Shown: positions 23,219 through 34,525 of the stretch, piece by piece
How the letters are laid out: every line of letters starts with the position of its first letter
How positions within the stretch are numbered: the stretch's first letter is position 1
Position numbers and translations under genes: made by a program
Source of the DNA: Glycine soja
Lineage: Eukaryota; Streptophyta; Magnoliopsida; Fabales; Fabaceae
Length of the DNA stretch: 64,000 nucleotides
Reading direction: 5' to 3'
Assembly (NCBI RefSeq): GCF_004193775.1
Contig: NC_041003.1
Span: 31,238,263-31,302,262 of the forward strand
Notes under the pieces: generated by a model
Told to the model about the DNA's origin: nothing
Database searches by the model: none
The model's input: the letters and a program-made list of their open reading frames with translations, nothing else

Positions 23219-23300
23219 CCCTCATTAGCCCTGTCAGTCCTTCAGCCACTAAGTCAAAGAGTAATGGAGCCAAAGGGTCTCCTTGTCTCAACCCTCATGA
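23219..23300 (-). pseudogene. LINE RT fragment embedded in the (AC)n tract
   Basis: Minus strand reads LRQGDPLAPLLFDLVAEGLT, the conserved LINE reverse-transcriptase block that precedes the YADD box. (AC)n flanks both sides (again at 23301-23343), and a partial duplication of CACACAGACCCTCAT sits at both its borders (23212 and 23302), suggesting repeat expansion or slippage around the fragment. Confidence 0.8.
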
Positions 23301-23343
23301 TACACACAGACCCTCATCATACACACACACACACACACATATA

Positions 23344-23921
23344 CCCAACTACAATATTAAAGCATAAGCACCCTTCAAACCCAGCATTTGAAATTAGTTA
23401 CATAAACAACTGTTGATGTCTATATTTGTCTGTAATTGAATTTGACCTTTTGTATGTTCTTGTATGTGATCAGTGTAATTTGCTATATAAACAACTGTTG
23501 TTCATGGTGAGTGAACCTTAGATTCCCGTTTGAGACTGAATGCAATGAATCTTGCGGACAGTTTGCATTAGCCATTGTATTTAGTCTTGAATTGTCCGTT
23601 TGGACAGTTTGGGGAGACTGGTATTTTTATGTTAGATTCATTCGTGAAGGTTATTATTATTTTCATTAATTTGATTAAATTTCGGTTCAATGCATTTCAA
23701 GTTGTTCTCCGAGTGCATACCTGATTATCGGGAAATTCATTTGACCGATGTCATGTCGTGTACTTGGAGACCAATGTGAAATGTTGCCGAAATTTAGTCA
23801 AATTTTTGTAAATAATGGTAACCCTGACGTTTGAAGCTAACATAAAATACAGTTTTCCTAAATGGGATAGGGCCACACCTATAAATAAAAAAGTGAGATT
23901 TTCATGCATGGAATTGCTTAG
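23344..23921 (+). other. CACTA region upstream of TNP2
   Basis: Non-coding. 23510-23915 matches, in reverse, 6900-7290 of the small CACTA, so it is original transposon sequence. It contains an inverted pair around CTTGCGGACAGTTTGCATT / ATTGTCCGTTTGGACAGTTTGG and a near-repeat of ATAAACAACTGTTG (23401, 23487). Possibly the TNP2 promoter or 5' UTR. Confidence 0.6.
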
Positions 23922-26900
23922 ATGGATCGAAGTTGGATGAATGAAAGTTGCATGAGCCCAGAATATGAGGATGGCGTCGAACAGTTCTTGCAATTTGCTT
24001 CTTCATTCGGTCGACCGAATGAAGAAGGAAAATATTATTGTCCTTGCCTCAACTGTTTGAATGGAAGACGACAATTACTCGATGACATACGGGACCATCT
24101 ATTGTGTGATGGGATTAAGAAGAATTACACAACATGGATATGGCATGGTGAAGTGACAGACATGCAGAGTGGGTCCCAATCTGAACCGTTTGATGTAGAA
24201 ATGGGAGATCGGTTAGAGGACATGATTCGTGACCTTGGACAAGAGTCTTTCCAACAAGCACACGCCCCTGTGTATGAAGGATTGCAGAGTGATTCTAAGA
24301 AGCCTTTGTATGCAGGGTGCAAGAATTCCTTAACCCTGTTGTCTGTTGTGTTAAGTTTGGTTAATGTGAAGGCCAGGTATGGGTGGAGTGACAAAAGTTT
24401 CACCTCACTGCTTGAGGTAGTGCACAATCTTCTTCCAGAGGACAACACATTGCCTAAAAGTTACTATAAGGCAAAAAAGATATTGTGTCTGATGGGTATG
24501 GAGTATTAGAAGATTCATGCTTGCCCCAATGATTGCATACTGTACAGGCATGAATTCCAAGAAATGTCCAAATGCCCTATCTGTGGGACTTCACGGTACA
24601 AAGTGAAGGATGAAGAAGAAAGTAGTTCTGATGAAAACTCCAACAAGGGCCCCCCAGCGAAGGTTTTGTGGTATCTTCCAATCATTCCAAGGTTTCAGCA
24701 TCTTTTTGCTAACGAGGACGACGCAAAAGACCTTACATGGCATGCAAATGGAAGGATTTCTGATGGAATGGTCCGTCATCCGGCTGATTGCTCCCAGTGG
24801 AAGAAGATTGATGGTTTGTATCCGGATTTCAGGAATGAGCCAAGAAATCTTAGACTTGGACTAGCCAGTGATGGAATGAATCCATATGGCACCTTAAGCA
24901 CTCAACACAGTTCATGGCCAGTTCTGCTAGTAATTTACAATTTGCCTCCTTGGTTATGCATGAAGCGAAAATACATGATGTTGTCTATGATGATATCGGG
25001 CCTAAGACAGCCAGGAAATGACATTGATGTTTATCTAAGTCCGTTGGTTGAAGATCTGAGAAAGTTGTGGGACGAGGGGGTTGTAGTGTTTGATGCATTT
25101 CGCAAGGAGACCTTTGAAATGCGTGCAATGCTTTTTTGTACCATTAATGACTTTCCAGCATATGCGAATCTCAGCGGTTACAGTGTTAAGGGTCATCATG
25201 CATGCCCCATCTATGAAGAAAATACAAGTTACATACAACTTAAACATGGGAGAAAAACAATCTACAGTAGGCATCGCCGCTTTCTAATACCCAATCATCC
25301 TTACAGACGACTGAAAAAAGCTTTTAATGGAAGTCAAGAGCATGATATTGTGCCAATACCGTTGACTGGGAGCAGGTATATCAACGGGTTCAACATCTGA
25401 ATACTGTATTTGGGAAGACCCAAAAGAAGGATAAAAGTCAGAGTTGCATATGGAAGAAGAGGTCCATTTTCTTGGATCTTCCATACTGGTGTGATCTTGA
25501 CGTTAGACATTGTATTGATGTTATGCATGTGGAGAAAAATGTTTGTGACAGTGTGATTGGGACACTCCTTAACATTCAAGGCAAGATGAAGGATGGCTTG
25601 AATACCCGTCAAGATCTAGCTGATATGGGTATACGATCACAGTTGCATCCAAGGTCTGATAGGAAGAAAATTTACTTGCCCCCAGCCTGCCATACTTTAT
25701 CCAAGAAGGAGAAGATAAGTTTTTGTCAGTGTCTTTGTCGGGTGAAGGTTCCACAAGGATACTCTTCAAATATTAAGAGCCTTGTGCAGTTGAAGGAGCT
25801 TAAGCTTGTAGGGTTAAAGTCTCACGATTGTCATGTGCTCATGCAACAATTGTTAGCCGTGGCTATACGAGACATGTTGCCAAACAAAGTCAGGATAACG
25901 ATAACTCGCCTGTGCTTTTTCTTCCATGCTATATGTAGCAAAGTCATTGATCCAGTCATGTTTGATGAGTTGGAAAATGAGGCCACAATTATACTGTGCC
26001 AGTTGGAGATGTATTTTCCCCCTGCTTTCTTTGACATCATGATTCACTTGATTGTGCATCTGGTCAGAGAAATCAAATGTTGTGGTCCTGTTTATCTACG
26101 ATGGATGTACCCGGTTGAGCGATACATGAAGATCTTAAAAGGGTATACAAAGAATCTATATCGTCCAGAAGCATCTATTGTTGAGAGGTACATTGGAAAA
26201 GATGCCATTGAATTTTGTTCAGAATACTTAGAGAAGGCTAAACCTGTTGGGCTTCCTGAGTCTCGGCATGATGATAGAGTGGGTGGTAAGGGTTCAAGAG
26301 GACTGCAGGTGATCACTCCAAGTGTAGAAGATTTGTTATAAGCTCACTTGTATGTCTTGAACAACAATAATGAAGTTTTGCCATACATAGTTAAGCATGA
26401 AGCTTTAGTCAAACAGAATAATCCGAAAATGTCAAAGAATTGGGTGTTGAAAAATCATAATAAGACTTTCTGTGATTGGTTTAAAGATACAATCTTTGCA
26501 GATGAGAATGCTTCAGAAACATTAAGAAAGCTAGCATATGGGCCTAAAAGAAATGTTATAACCTAGCAAGGATACGACATAAACAAGTATTCATTTTACA
26601 CAAAAGCACAAGATGACAAAAGTACAATGCAGAACAACGGGGTCACCCTAAGGGCTGAATCTCAACACTTTGCAAGTGTCAATGATGCCAATCCCTGTGT
26701 AGCTTTCATCCCTTACTTTGGGTTCATTGATGAAATTTGGGAGCTTAATTATGTGAAATTTACAGTATGTGTTTTCAAATGTAAATGGGTTGACAGCAAC
26801 ACCGGTGTGCGCACCGATGATATAGGATTTATGCTGGTAGATCTAAAGAAACTTGGTTACCACAATGACCCTTTCATCATGGCAGAACAAGCTAGACAAG

Positions 26901-27118
26901 TATTTTACGTGCAAGACCCTTGTGATGAAAGGTGGTGCGTGGTTCTGCAGGGCAAAATAGTTGGTGTTAATGTAGAAGATGATGATTCATACATGGACAC
27001 CTATGTTAGTCCTTTGGCCGCTCAAATCACTCCTAACGTTGTCGGAGAAGAAGAAGCTGACGACATTCATGCTAATCGAAATGATCATGATGAAGGAGAA
27101 TTGATTAACATCGTCTAA
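23922..27118 (+). pseudogene. CACTA TNP2-type transposase, decayed
   Basis: A single long coding region of about 1,065 codons. In order: Transpos_assoc zinc-binding domain (MDRSWMNES, YYCPCLNCLN..., residues 1-75), Tnp2/Transposase_21 core (KCPICGTSRYK, GLASDGMNPYGTLSTQHSSW, LPYWCDLDVRHCIDVMHVEK), DUF4218 (about 25850-26200, HLIVHLVREIKCCGPVYLRWM) and DUF4216 (about 26730-26960, VKFTVCVFKCKWVDSNTG). Breaks: TAG at 24507 (after GMEY), a 1-base loss near 25370 (TGGGAGCAG for TGGGGAGCAG), TAA at 26339 (CAA to TAA) and TAG at 26564 (TGG to TAG). Such transposases bind the termini and cut the element; this one cannot be made intact. The order of domains equals that of family members, so age is modest. 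Confidence 0.95.
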
Positions 27119-27189
27119 TGTAATTTTCTGCAGAGACAGAGGTCACCAAAGCAAGTAAGTGACAACTACATTTTTCTCTGATTGAGGCA

Positions 27190-28165
27190 TCAGTTTTTTG
27201 TTTCAATTTGCCTCCTTAGGACTTCATTCAGCTGATTTTTGTCACCAGTTTCATCATCCACCACCCTTTTATTCTCTGTCTTCTCACGTTTATTGTTGTT
27301 AAACCCACATTTATGCTTTCTTCCCTTCATGTCTTGTTTTATCACAACTTTAGCTGAATCTCCCATCTTCAGCATAGTTGAATCTCCTGTCTTATTCTCC
27401 AATGACACACTTTGATGGCCTGTATCTCTTTTCTTCATATGTTCTAATGCTTCAGCTTCAGAATGCATAAAGCAATTAGAATTTTCCAGTGATCACCAAA
27501 GGCTTTTGCATCATCATTGACACTCTCCACCCTCTTTGGTTTATGCTTATGTATTTTCTTTCGTGCCTCCTCGTTATAAATCTCAGCTTTATTCGAGGTT
27601 GCGCTAGAACGATCAGCACCAATCCGTGCTTCTTCCTCGTCTACCAGGTCAATATCTTTCCTTTCAACTTTTGTTTTGTAAATTACAGTGTAGTTTACAA
27701 AATCAAAGGTGAAAGGAAAGATATTGAGCTGGTAGAGGAGGAACAGGCATGGATTGGTGCTGATCCTTCTAGTGAGACCTCCAATAAATCTGAGAATTAT
27801 AAGGAAGAAGCACGGAAGAAAACACAGAAGCATAAAGCAAAGAGGGTGGAGAGTGTCAACGCTGATGCAGAAGCCTTTGGTGATGACTGGAAAATTCTGA
27901 TTGCTCTATGCATTCTGAAGCTGAAGCACTAGAACATACGAAGAAAAGAGATACAAGCCATCAAAGTGTGTCATTAGAGAATAAGACAGGAGATTCAACT
28001 ATGCTGAAGATGGGAGATTCAGCTAAAGTTGTGATAAAACAAGACATGAAGGGAAGAAGGCATAAATATGGGTTTAACAACAACAAACGTGAGAAGGCAC
28101 AGAAGAAAAGGGTGGTGGATTATGAAACTGGCGATAAACATCAGCTGGATGAAGTCCTATGAAGA
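27190..28165. repeat. Inverted duplication of a gene fragment, about 470-bp arms
   Basis: The minus-strand ORF 27190-27468 and the plus-strand ORF 27908-28162 encode near-identical proteins (MHSEAEALEH..., NKTGDSTMLKMGDSAKVVIK), and the inner parts (27489-27690 and 27690-27905) also mirror each other (GERKDIELVEEEQ / VERKDIDLVDEEE). The centre is near 27687 with almost no spacer. The protein is basic/acidic and charged with no domain I can name. Both arms carry the same frame break between AEAFGDDW and the NSDCSMHSEAEA segment, so it predates the duplication. Likely captured host sequence, or the 3' part of an original transposon gene. Confidence 0.9.
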
Positions 28166-28177
28166 TCCTCCTCATTC

Positions 28178-28735
28178 TCAAAGAGGGGAATGAGCAACAA
28201 TTTGAAGGTTGTACATTCAGGAACTAAAGAATTCAAAATAGCTAGTAATAAGAGGGATTTGTTTTTGGGATTTTCTGAGCAGCAAGAGTGCCTACGCAAG
28301 AAGCTTGCACTTGAGGAGGGAAGGATATTTGCAGCTAATGAACAACTATCTTAACTATTTGTCCTTAAGATTTTACTGTTTCTTTTTGCTAATATGTAAA
28401 TATAAATGGTATAAGGGTATCGCGTAAAAACATGGTCTATATTTACTTCTAAGATTGTTAGGGGTAAAAATGACCATGTCCATAAGCCATAGCCTTATAT
28501 TATTTATATTTACATATTAGAAAAAAAACAGTAAAATCTGAAGGACAAATAGTTAAGAAAGTTGTTCATTAGCTGCAAATATCTTTCCCTCCTCAAGTGC
28601 AAGCTTCTTGCGTAGCCGCTGTTGGTGCTCAGAAAATCCCAAAAACAAATCCCTCTTATTACTAGCTATTTTGAATTTTTTTAGTTCCTGAATGTACAAC
28701 CTTCAAATTGTTGCTCGTTTCCCTCTTTCTTTTCT
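28178..28735. repeat. Second inverted duplication, about 240-bp arms
   Basis: 28178-28415 and 28480-28735 are reverse complements with a spacer of about 60 bp. The arm encodes the continuation of the same fragment: NNLKVVHSGTKEFKIASNKR then FLGFSEQQECLRKKLALEEG, ending in TAA. So the adjacent palindromes together hold both halves of one captured gene, arranged head to head and tail to tail. RNA read through either would fold into a long double strand. Confidence 0.88.
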
Positions 28736-28739
28736 GCCA

Positions 28740-29066
28740 AAAAGAAAATCAATATCAAAGAAAACATGGATGAAGTCCTAAGGATGCCATGTACATGTGT
28801 ATTTTTGAAGATATAGTATTTATATTCCATCAAACATACATTGATTGTTGATTACATGTAATAGACTTTTTATAACATGGTTGCCCCAAATCACAATTAA
28901 AAAGCACAACTACCAATCTTTCAGAGTCCTTTGGTTAATTTGTCTTGTCTCCTTATGTGGTGGGGTTTTGTTTAATAATATTATTGTTTTGCCTTCCAAA
29001 AATAACTTATGACTGATCCTCGATCTTTTCATTAATCCTATTTTGTATGTTATTGAATAAAAGATC
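28740..29066 (+). other. Spacer between the palindromes and CACTA ORF2
   Basis: No coding signal. A short echo of the arm (GGATGAAGTCCTA) recurs at 28768. AT-rich and probably leader of ORF2. Confidence 0.45.
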
Positions 29067-32010
29067 ATGGGTTCTCCACCTACCTCCACTCCTACTCCTC
29101 CTCCTCCTTCTCCTCCTTCTCCTCCTCCTACTTCGGACGCATCGGCTTCAACGTCTGCCGTGAAGCGGACACGCAAAGCCTCACGTCTACAATCGTTGTC
29201 CACTGGACCACCTGGTGTTGAGAGACCAGTGATGCATATTTGGGGATTGTGGCACGTGATAAGGTAGACATCACCTACGAGAACTGGAAGGAGGTCCCTA
29301 CTGCTCAGAAGGACCTGATTTGGGAGGATATTCAGGTATTTCTCTTTTCTTATTTGATTTTGTGTAATTAATAGCCAAAAAATACATTATTGTAACAAAT
29401 AAACTTTGTTTGATGTTGTCAGGCGGAATTTGATATCCCAGAGGCTTCTGACAATAGGACGAAAAGGAAGTTACTACAGACCGTGGGGGAGAGATGAAGG
29501 TAGTTTAAATCAGACCTCACGAGGAAATGGGCCCTTGTAGCCGATCAGGACGGTGTCGAGGACACTGTCAGTGACAAATACGACATCAGCAAGGAAAAGT
29601 GGGCCCAGTTTTGCCAGACTCACAGAGACCCTTCTTGGGAGCTATGTTCCTTGCCGTTTAAGTTGTTTTTCATATTAAACATGATGTTGTTATACTTCAT
29701 TCTACTCATTTCAAACATTATTGTTTAATTTTTTCAGGATGTGCACATCAAGGCACAGGCCATCCAGAAGCAGAATACTGCCCCCCACATTTTGTCTCGT
29801 GGGGGTTATGATTATTTGGAGCAGAAGCTCCTGGCTGAGAAGACAAAGAAGAAGCTGGAGGAAGCTGCACAGTCAGGAAGCGTTGATGGCGTCATCGACC
29901 CTCCATCCCCGGTCAGACGCCACGTGAAGTGGAAGATGGCCCGCACGAAGAAAATAGAGGAGATGATGACTGAGGCCGCAAAGGAAATCGCTGAGAAGAT
30001 TGTAAGTCATTTTCAACTAACCATTACAATTATGTTTGAATATTTTGAGAATGCCATGTACCACTGTGTGTTTTCTGTGTAGGATTCGTTTGAGGAGCAG
30101 GCCACACAGGGATCGTTCGTCCCCCGTGGACGTCAGGATGTTCTGGCCATTACTATTGGATGTCCAGAGCACCCTGGACGTGTCCATGCTGCTGGAGCCG
30201 GTGTCACCATCAAGCAATACTTTGGATCGGCTCCACGGACGTCCCGTAGTGCTTCCTCCCTGCCTCTTGACGAATTATAGCAGCTGACCCAGCAGATCAA
30301 GGACCAGCTAGAGGAGTCCATCACAGAGAAAGTGACAAGGCAGGTCATGGCATCCTTCAACCAGCTTCAGTCGCAGATACAATCTCAGGGACTTGCAGTG
30401 CCTCCTGAGCCTCTTGTCCTCGAGTGAGCACAAAGGGGAGTTATGTTGATCCCTCAGGAAACGATCCTGAGACGGGTGACTCTGACAGGTGCGGCTTGTA
30501 CATAGAAGCAGATCCTGCCCGCCTGGTTGCCATGGGGAGAGTTTATGAGGGATCCACTCTTGTTCATAACACTCCTTTGTTGCCTGGCCAAGTAAAGGTG
30601 AGTGTGGAGGAGGTTACAGATGCAGATGCTCCAGTTCCTGTACCCACTGATGAGGTTTCCTTAGTGGGGCAGGCACTTCACACCTTTTTTGCTTGGCCGA
30701 CGCATCTGGTTAAGTCTTTATCACAGCAGGTACTTATTGTCCTTAATATATGTTTCTTTTTTTAAAATTAATTCATTAAGCGTGCCTCAAATTTGGCAAT
30801 TTAACTTTGTTTCATGAACAGGTAGTTGTGTCTCCGCCAAAACCACCTCCGAAGCCCCATCCAGAGGTCGATGATCCGCTGTATCTAATGACATTGACCA
30901 TCCCAGAGCTTTTCTTGAGGCCTTATCAGGTTAGATGAGATGCCACCGTGTTCGGGGTCGTTAATCCAGATTTCCCCCTGTACATAAAGCACGAAGACCT
31001 CTCCGAAATCGCACACGGTGGTCAATGTCTCAGCATATCAGTGTTACAGTTGTGGATTCTGTAAGTCTTTATATAAAAGGCTTTTAATTACCTAAGTTAT
31101 GGCTTTCAATTCATGAATATTTAACTTTGACTTAACATAAACAGGCATCTCACTGAAACATGGATGCGAGCGGGGAATTCTGATATCTATGGATTCCTCG
31201 AGCCACAGTCCATTCAGAGGTCTGGGCAATCGCAGTTTGAATCTGAAAGTTACATAAAGAGTTGGATGCATAGTTCACAATGCGATGTGTATCTTGGAGC
31301 CTACCTAAATGGGTAAGTCACAAAATAACAAAATTTAATTAATGTTTACTAATGTACTAACCCATTTTAGGTTTCACTGTAGTGGACACTGGCAGATGGT
31401 GGTCATCCTGTCCAAGGAACAATTAGTTGTCTGGTTTTGTTCATTGCATAACAGGCCAGACAACTACCTTAAGGGGATTATTAATAGGTTAGTGTTCTTT
31501 TCAATACATTTGCATTGTAATACCTCAACGTACAACACCAGTTTTTAATTGTTACTCATATGGAACAGTGCTATCAAGGGTCTTGATGATGCTCCACAGC
31601 CTAAATCAAAGGCTTCTGCTAGGTGGATTGTCGTCAAGGTACGCCATTTACATAAAACTTCCACTTATATATATTTATTTATGTGTCTGTACACTAGTTG
31701 TTTAATTAATATCCAAATTTCATTATGTATTTAGTGTAATAGACAAAAAGGAAGTCTTGAGCGCAGCTACTATGTGATGCACTGGATATCCACCATCATT
31801 TTAGGAACTTTTAGAAATAATTGGGAAGCGGTAAGTTTATTTCAAAGAAAATCGATTTATTTATAATTTGTATTACATTATTAACTTATTATGATTTATT
31901 TCATCATACAGTATTTTAACGATCCTAGACCATTGGAGCCAGAGAGATTAAAAACATTGCAGATCCAGTGGGCACAATTTTATCTCCGAGTTAGAGATCA
32001 GACCTAGGAT
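29067..32010 (+). pseudogene. CACTA ORF2: transposase-associated protein with C-terminal Ulp1-like protease
   Basis: Multi-exon gene downstream of TNP2. The start MGSPPTSTPTPPPPSPP is followed by a basic region, then VARDKVDITYENWKEVPTAQ and WAQFCQTHRDPSW (plant En/Spm transposase-like region), a coiled Lys/Glu-rich segment (EQKLLAEKTKKKLEEAAQSG), PRTSRS-type linker and Ulp1-like C-terminus (HWQMVVILSK, FCSLHNRPDNYLKGII, RQKGSLERSYYVMHW). Exon borders show GT/AG: about 29335, 29422, 30002, 30083, 31061, 31143, 31313, 31368, 31489, 31566, 31636, 31735. Breaks: deletion near 29235, TGA and TAG near 29496-29505, TAG at 30278, TGA at 30425. The catalytic Cys of the ECGYYVM motif is Arg (CGC, 31762-31764). 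So neither full length nor active. Confidence 0.88.
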
Positions 32011-32229
32011 TTAGGGACATTTTTTAGCATTTTTTACATTTTCTATGTAACATGAACATTGAATTCATTTGATGATTGTTCTTTATAATAAATCAATTAT
32101 TTGATGTTTATTATCATTAAAACTGCTTGAAAGCAGAATAAAATGTTTATTTGCTATGAATTGGGCTTCCTGAAATAGCATTTGACAGGTACAATTTTGG
32201 GTTTACTGTAAAAACAAAAAGTATATATA
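32011..32229 (+). other. 3' flank of CACTA ORF2
   Basis: Follows the stop of ORF2 (AGAGATCAGACCTAG). AT-rich with AATAAA-like signals (TATAATAAATCAATTAT near 32085, GAATAAAATG near 32140), consistent with a 3' UTR. Confidence 0.5.
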
Positions 32230-32904
32230 AAAAAATACTTGAAAACAACATCGGTTATTAACAAAAACCGATGTTAATATCATAACCAACATCAGTTATT
32301 TACAAAAACCGATGTCGATATGAACTTTAACATCGATTATTATAGAAAACTGATGTTAACGTTTGTATATTAACATCGGTTATTTGTGTATAACCGATGT
32401 CAGCGTTTGTATTTTAACATCAGTTATCTGTAGATAACCGATGTCAATTGTTGTACATTAGCATCGGTTAATTATAAATAACCGATGTGAATATTTGAAT
32501 ATTAACATCGGTTATGTACACATAACCGATGTTATACATAAAGAACTACACCAAATAAGTGTATGCATGATCAACGTTGACATCGGTTTTCTAGCAAAAC
32601 CGATGTTAAGGGCATACATTAACATCGGTTTTTTTACAAAACCGATGTTAAACTAACATATTAACATCGGTTTTACTGGAAAACCGATGTCAACGTTCAT
32701 CATGCGTACACTTTTTTTGCTGTTGTTCATTGTGTTTAACATTGGGTATTTAGAGAACCGATGTTGTCATATGTATGTTAACATCGGTTCTCCAAAACCG
32801 ATGTTAACATTCATACATTCAACATCGTCACTTTCAACATCGGTTTTAGAACCAATGTAGAATGTTCTAAATAACCGATGTTGAAAGTGTATTTTCTAAT
32901 AGTG
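32230..32904. repeat. CACTA subterminal repeats and right terminus
   Basis: Twelve or more hairpin pairs of AACATCGGTT...AACCGATGTT over 650 bp, ending in the complement of CACTATTAGAAAA. Spacing is irregular, with centres such as ATTTGTGTATA. Much longer than the left cluster (about 200 bp). Confidence 0.93.
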
Positions 32905-33330
32905 ATAATAGGATGAGACAGACATAGAACCCTGCTGTAGATTTGCTAGTTCATGTTTCAACTGGAAAATCAAGGGACCATTCCTTTGTTCAAATCTCTC
33001 CTTAAGATCATTCCAAATAGCTTGAGCAGTGGGACAATGAAGGATGCTTACTTGTATCTCCTTTGTAAGAGAGTTGAGAAGCCAAGAAGCAACGATGCTA
33101 TCATTTTACTGCCATAAAGCATGACTGGAGTGCTCTAATGGAGGTTCGAGAATGGAACCATCCACAAAAGCAAATTATTTTTGCCAAGAAGTGCCATCTT
33201 GATGGCTTTCTTCCAAGAATTATAATTCTCTCCAGATAAAGGATGAGTGACGAGGCTCAAACCAGGATTATCACTGGTTTGTATGGGAAAGAGATTAGAA
33301 TCATCCATGGCACCCATGAAACCAAAGAGA
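32905..33330 (-). pseudogene. Copia-type gag fragment, start of polyprotein
   Basis: Minus-strand ORF starts MGAMDDSNLFPIQTSDNPGL then THPLSGENYNSWKKAIKMAL, the N-terminal retrotransposon gag (DUF4219/UBN2 type) of copia elements, and continues in another frame (SIVASWLLNSLTKEIQVSIL, CPTAQAIWNDLKERFEQRNG) until cut off by the CACTA terminus at 32904. The remaining pol is missing on both sides of the CACTA. Confidence 0.85.
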
Positions 33331-33398
33331 AAAAGGAGAAGAAAAGCTAGAAGGAAATCAGAGAAAGCAGAAGAAGTGTATTTCCTTTGATACCATAT
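33331..33398 (-). other. Copia leader with primer-binding site
   Basis: Minus strand TGGTATCAAAGG at about 33385-33396, a variant of the initiator-tRNA-Met site, lies between the LTR and the gag start. Confidence 0.7.
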
Positions 33399-33399
33399 T

Positions 33400-33579
33400 G
33401 ATAGAGAGCTTTGTGCAGCAAGGAAATCTGCAAAATATTATTAATGATTATTGAATACAAGGTTGCATACACAATGCTTTATATCCAGCTTAACAAACTT
33501 AGTAACTAACTCCATTCTAACTAATTGCCAACTAATCTAACTACCCTCTAACTGAAGTAACTAACTCCATTTCTTCATA
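33400..33579 (-). repeat. Copia LTR, about 180 bp
   Basis: Plus-strand TGATAGAGAGCTTTG...CATTTCTTCA, adjacent to the PBS. Short LTRs of this sort fit copia. Only one LTR is present; no matching target duplication could be tested. Confidence 0.6.
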
Positions 33580-34525
33580 CTAGATCTGATCCAAGAAAGA
33601 AATAGAGGAAGCGTTGGAGCCTAATCAACCTATCCTCTTCCGAAACATCCAAATGACTTTTACCCTCTGGTGAAGCTGAAAATGGCGACCAGGAATGCCA
33701 AGAAGCAGATCCCATTGGAGTCGCATTGGGCGTTCTTCATTTTGTACCGGTCAGCATTCCCAGAATAATATCTTCTCTCCCACTCTCTCTTTTCGCCTCA
33801 CTATTTCTTTGCCAGTCAAGTGTTTTTTCCATTAGAATTTTTTTTTAAGCTGAATAACAAAAGGAAAAAGAAGAAAAACAAATTAGGATAGGGAAAAAAG
33901 GCTCATGTGAGAGAAATGTTAGAACCTTGTTTCTGATTTTTTTTCCCTTTGATTTTGATTTTTTTTCTGTAGTAGTTTTTGTTGTTGCTCTCTTTATTTT
34001 CAAAATGAGATTGGAGTTCTGACTTTGTGGTTTTTGGATTTTATTTCCAAGTTGCTGCGTCGAGCTTGCAAATGGAGGTTTGGTTCCGATCAGTGAAGCC
34101 CTCAAGACTTGTTTCATGGTTGTATGATTCTGTTTCTTTTTTCAAATTTTCTAATTCACTCTTGCTATGGTTTTATTTTACTAAAAAATAAAATAAAATA
34201 AACAGTTGAGAACGCCATTTTAGATTGTGTTTTCTGCCATTATTTTTGTTTAAGCGTTGAGTTTGTAAGGGACCCGGTGGGCTTTTATCAAATCCGGTTA
34301 ATACAATCCAATTCTCCCTGATTCAAGTCTTGTTAATAAAAAAGCTTGTGCAGCGCAGCGTGTACTACGCTATGTAATGTTGTAGGTGTGTGTGTGTTGT
34401 GTTGCACACTCTCCACACTTACACAGAGAGAAAAGAGAGAGAAAGAAAAGGGTCAAATAGTTAAAACCTTTGCTTCCATAGTTCCATATTTGCATTCAAC
34501 AACGCCAACACCTCAGACAGACATC
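33580..34525 (+). promoter_or_regulatory. Upstream region of the Alfin-like pseudogene
   Basis: Non-coding. The last 150 bp include GAGAGAAAAGAGAGAGAAAG and CTCCACACTTACACAGAG, the usual texture of a plant 5' UTR. The minus-strand ORF at 33845-34117 is Lys/Ser-rich by base composition and not credible as a gene. Retention of this region shows the copy arose from DNA, not from mRNA. Confidence 0.45.

Larger units (their letters stand above)
17823..32904 (+). mobile_element. Large CACTA (En/Spm) transposon with captured sequences
   Basis: The right end is clear: complement of CACTATTAGAAAA ending at 32904. Dense AACATCGGTT / AACCGATGTT subterminal repeats lie at 17837-18025 and 32245-32885. 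Inside are a TNP2-type transposase gene and a second multi-exon ORF with a C-terminal Ulp1-like domain, the usual gene pair of this family. The left end is degenerate (TACTGGTGAGAAA at 17823), and the flanking triplets (ACG left, ATA right) do not match. About 4 kb of LINE, U-box and microsatellite DNA (19040-23343) and the inverted duplications (27190-28740) are foreign or rearranged. All genes are broken. Confidence 0.88.

Noticed and set aside
22829..23416. Long ORFs on both strands across the (AC)n tract
   Set aside because: Cys/Val or His/Thr repeats are the direct translation of the dinucleotide repeat; no gene.
29067..29267. Proline-rich protein gene
   Set aside because: It is the first exon of CACTA ORF2, with the rest of the gene downstream.
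17823..32904. ACG or ATA as a true CACTA target duplication
   Set aside because: The two flanking triplets differ, so no duplication is claimed for the large element.
33845..34117. Lys-rich minus-strand ORF before the Alfin-like exon
   Set aside because: Composition follows the T-rich plus strand; lies in the 5' region of the pseudogene.
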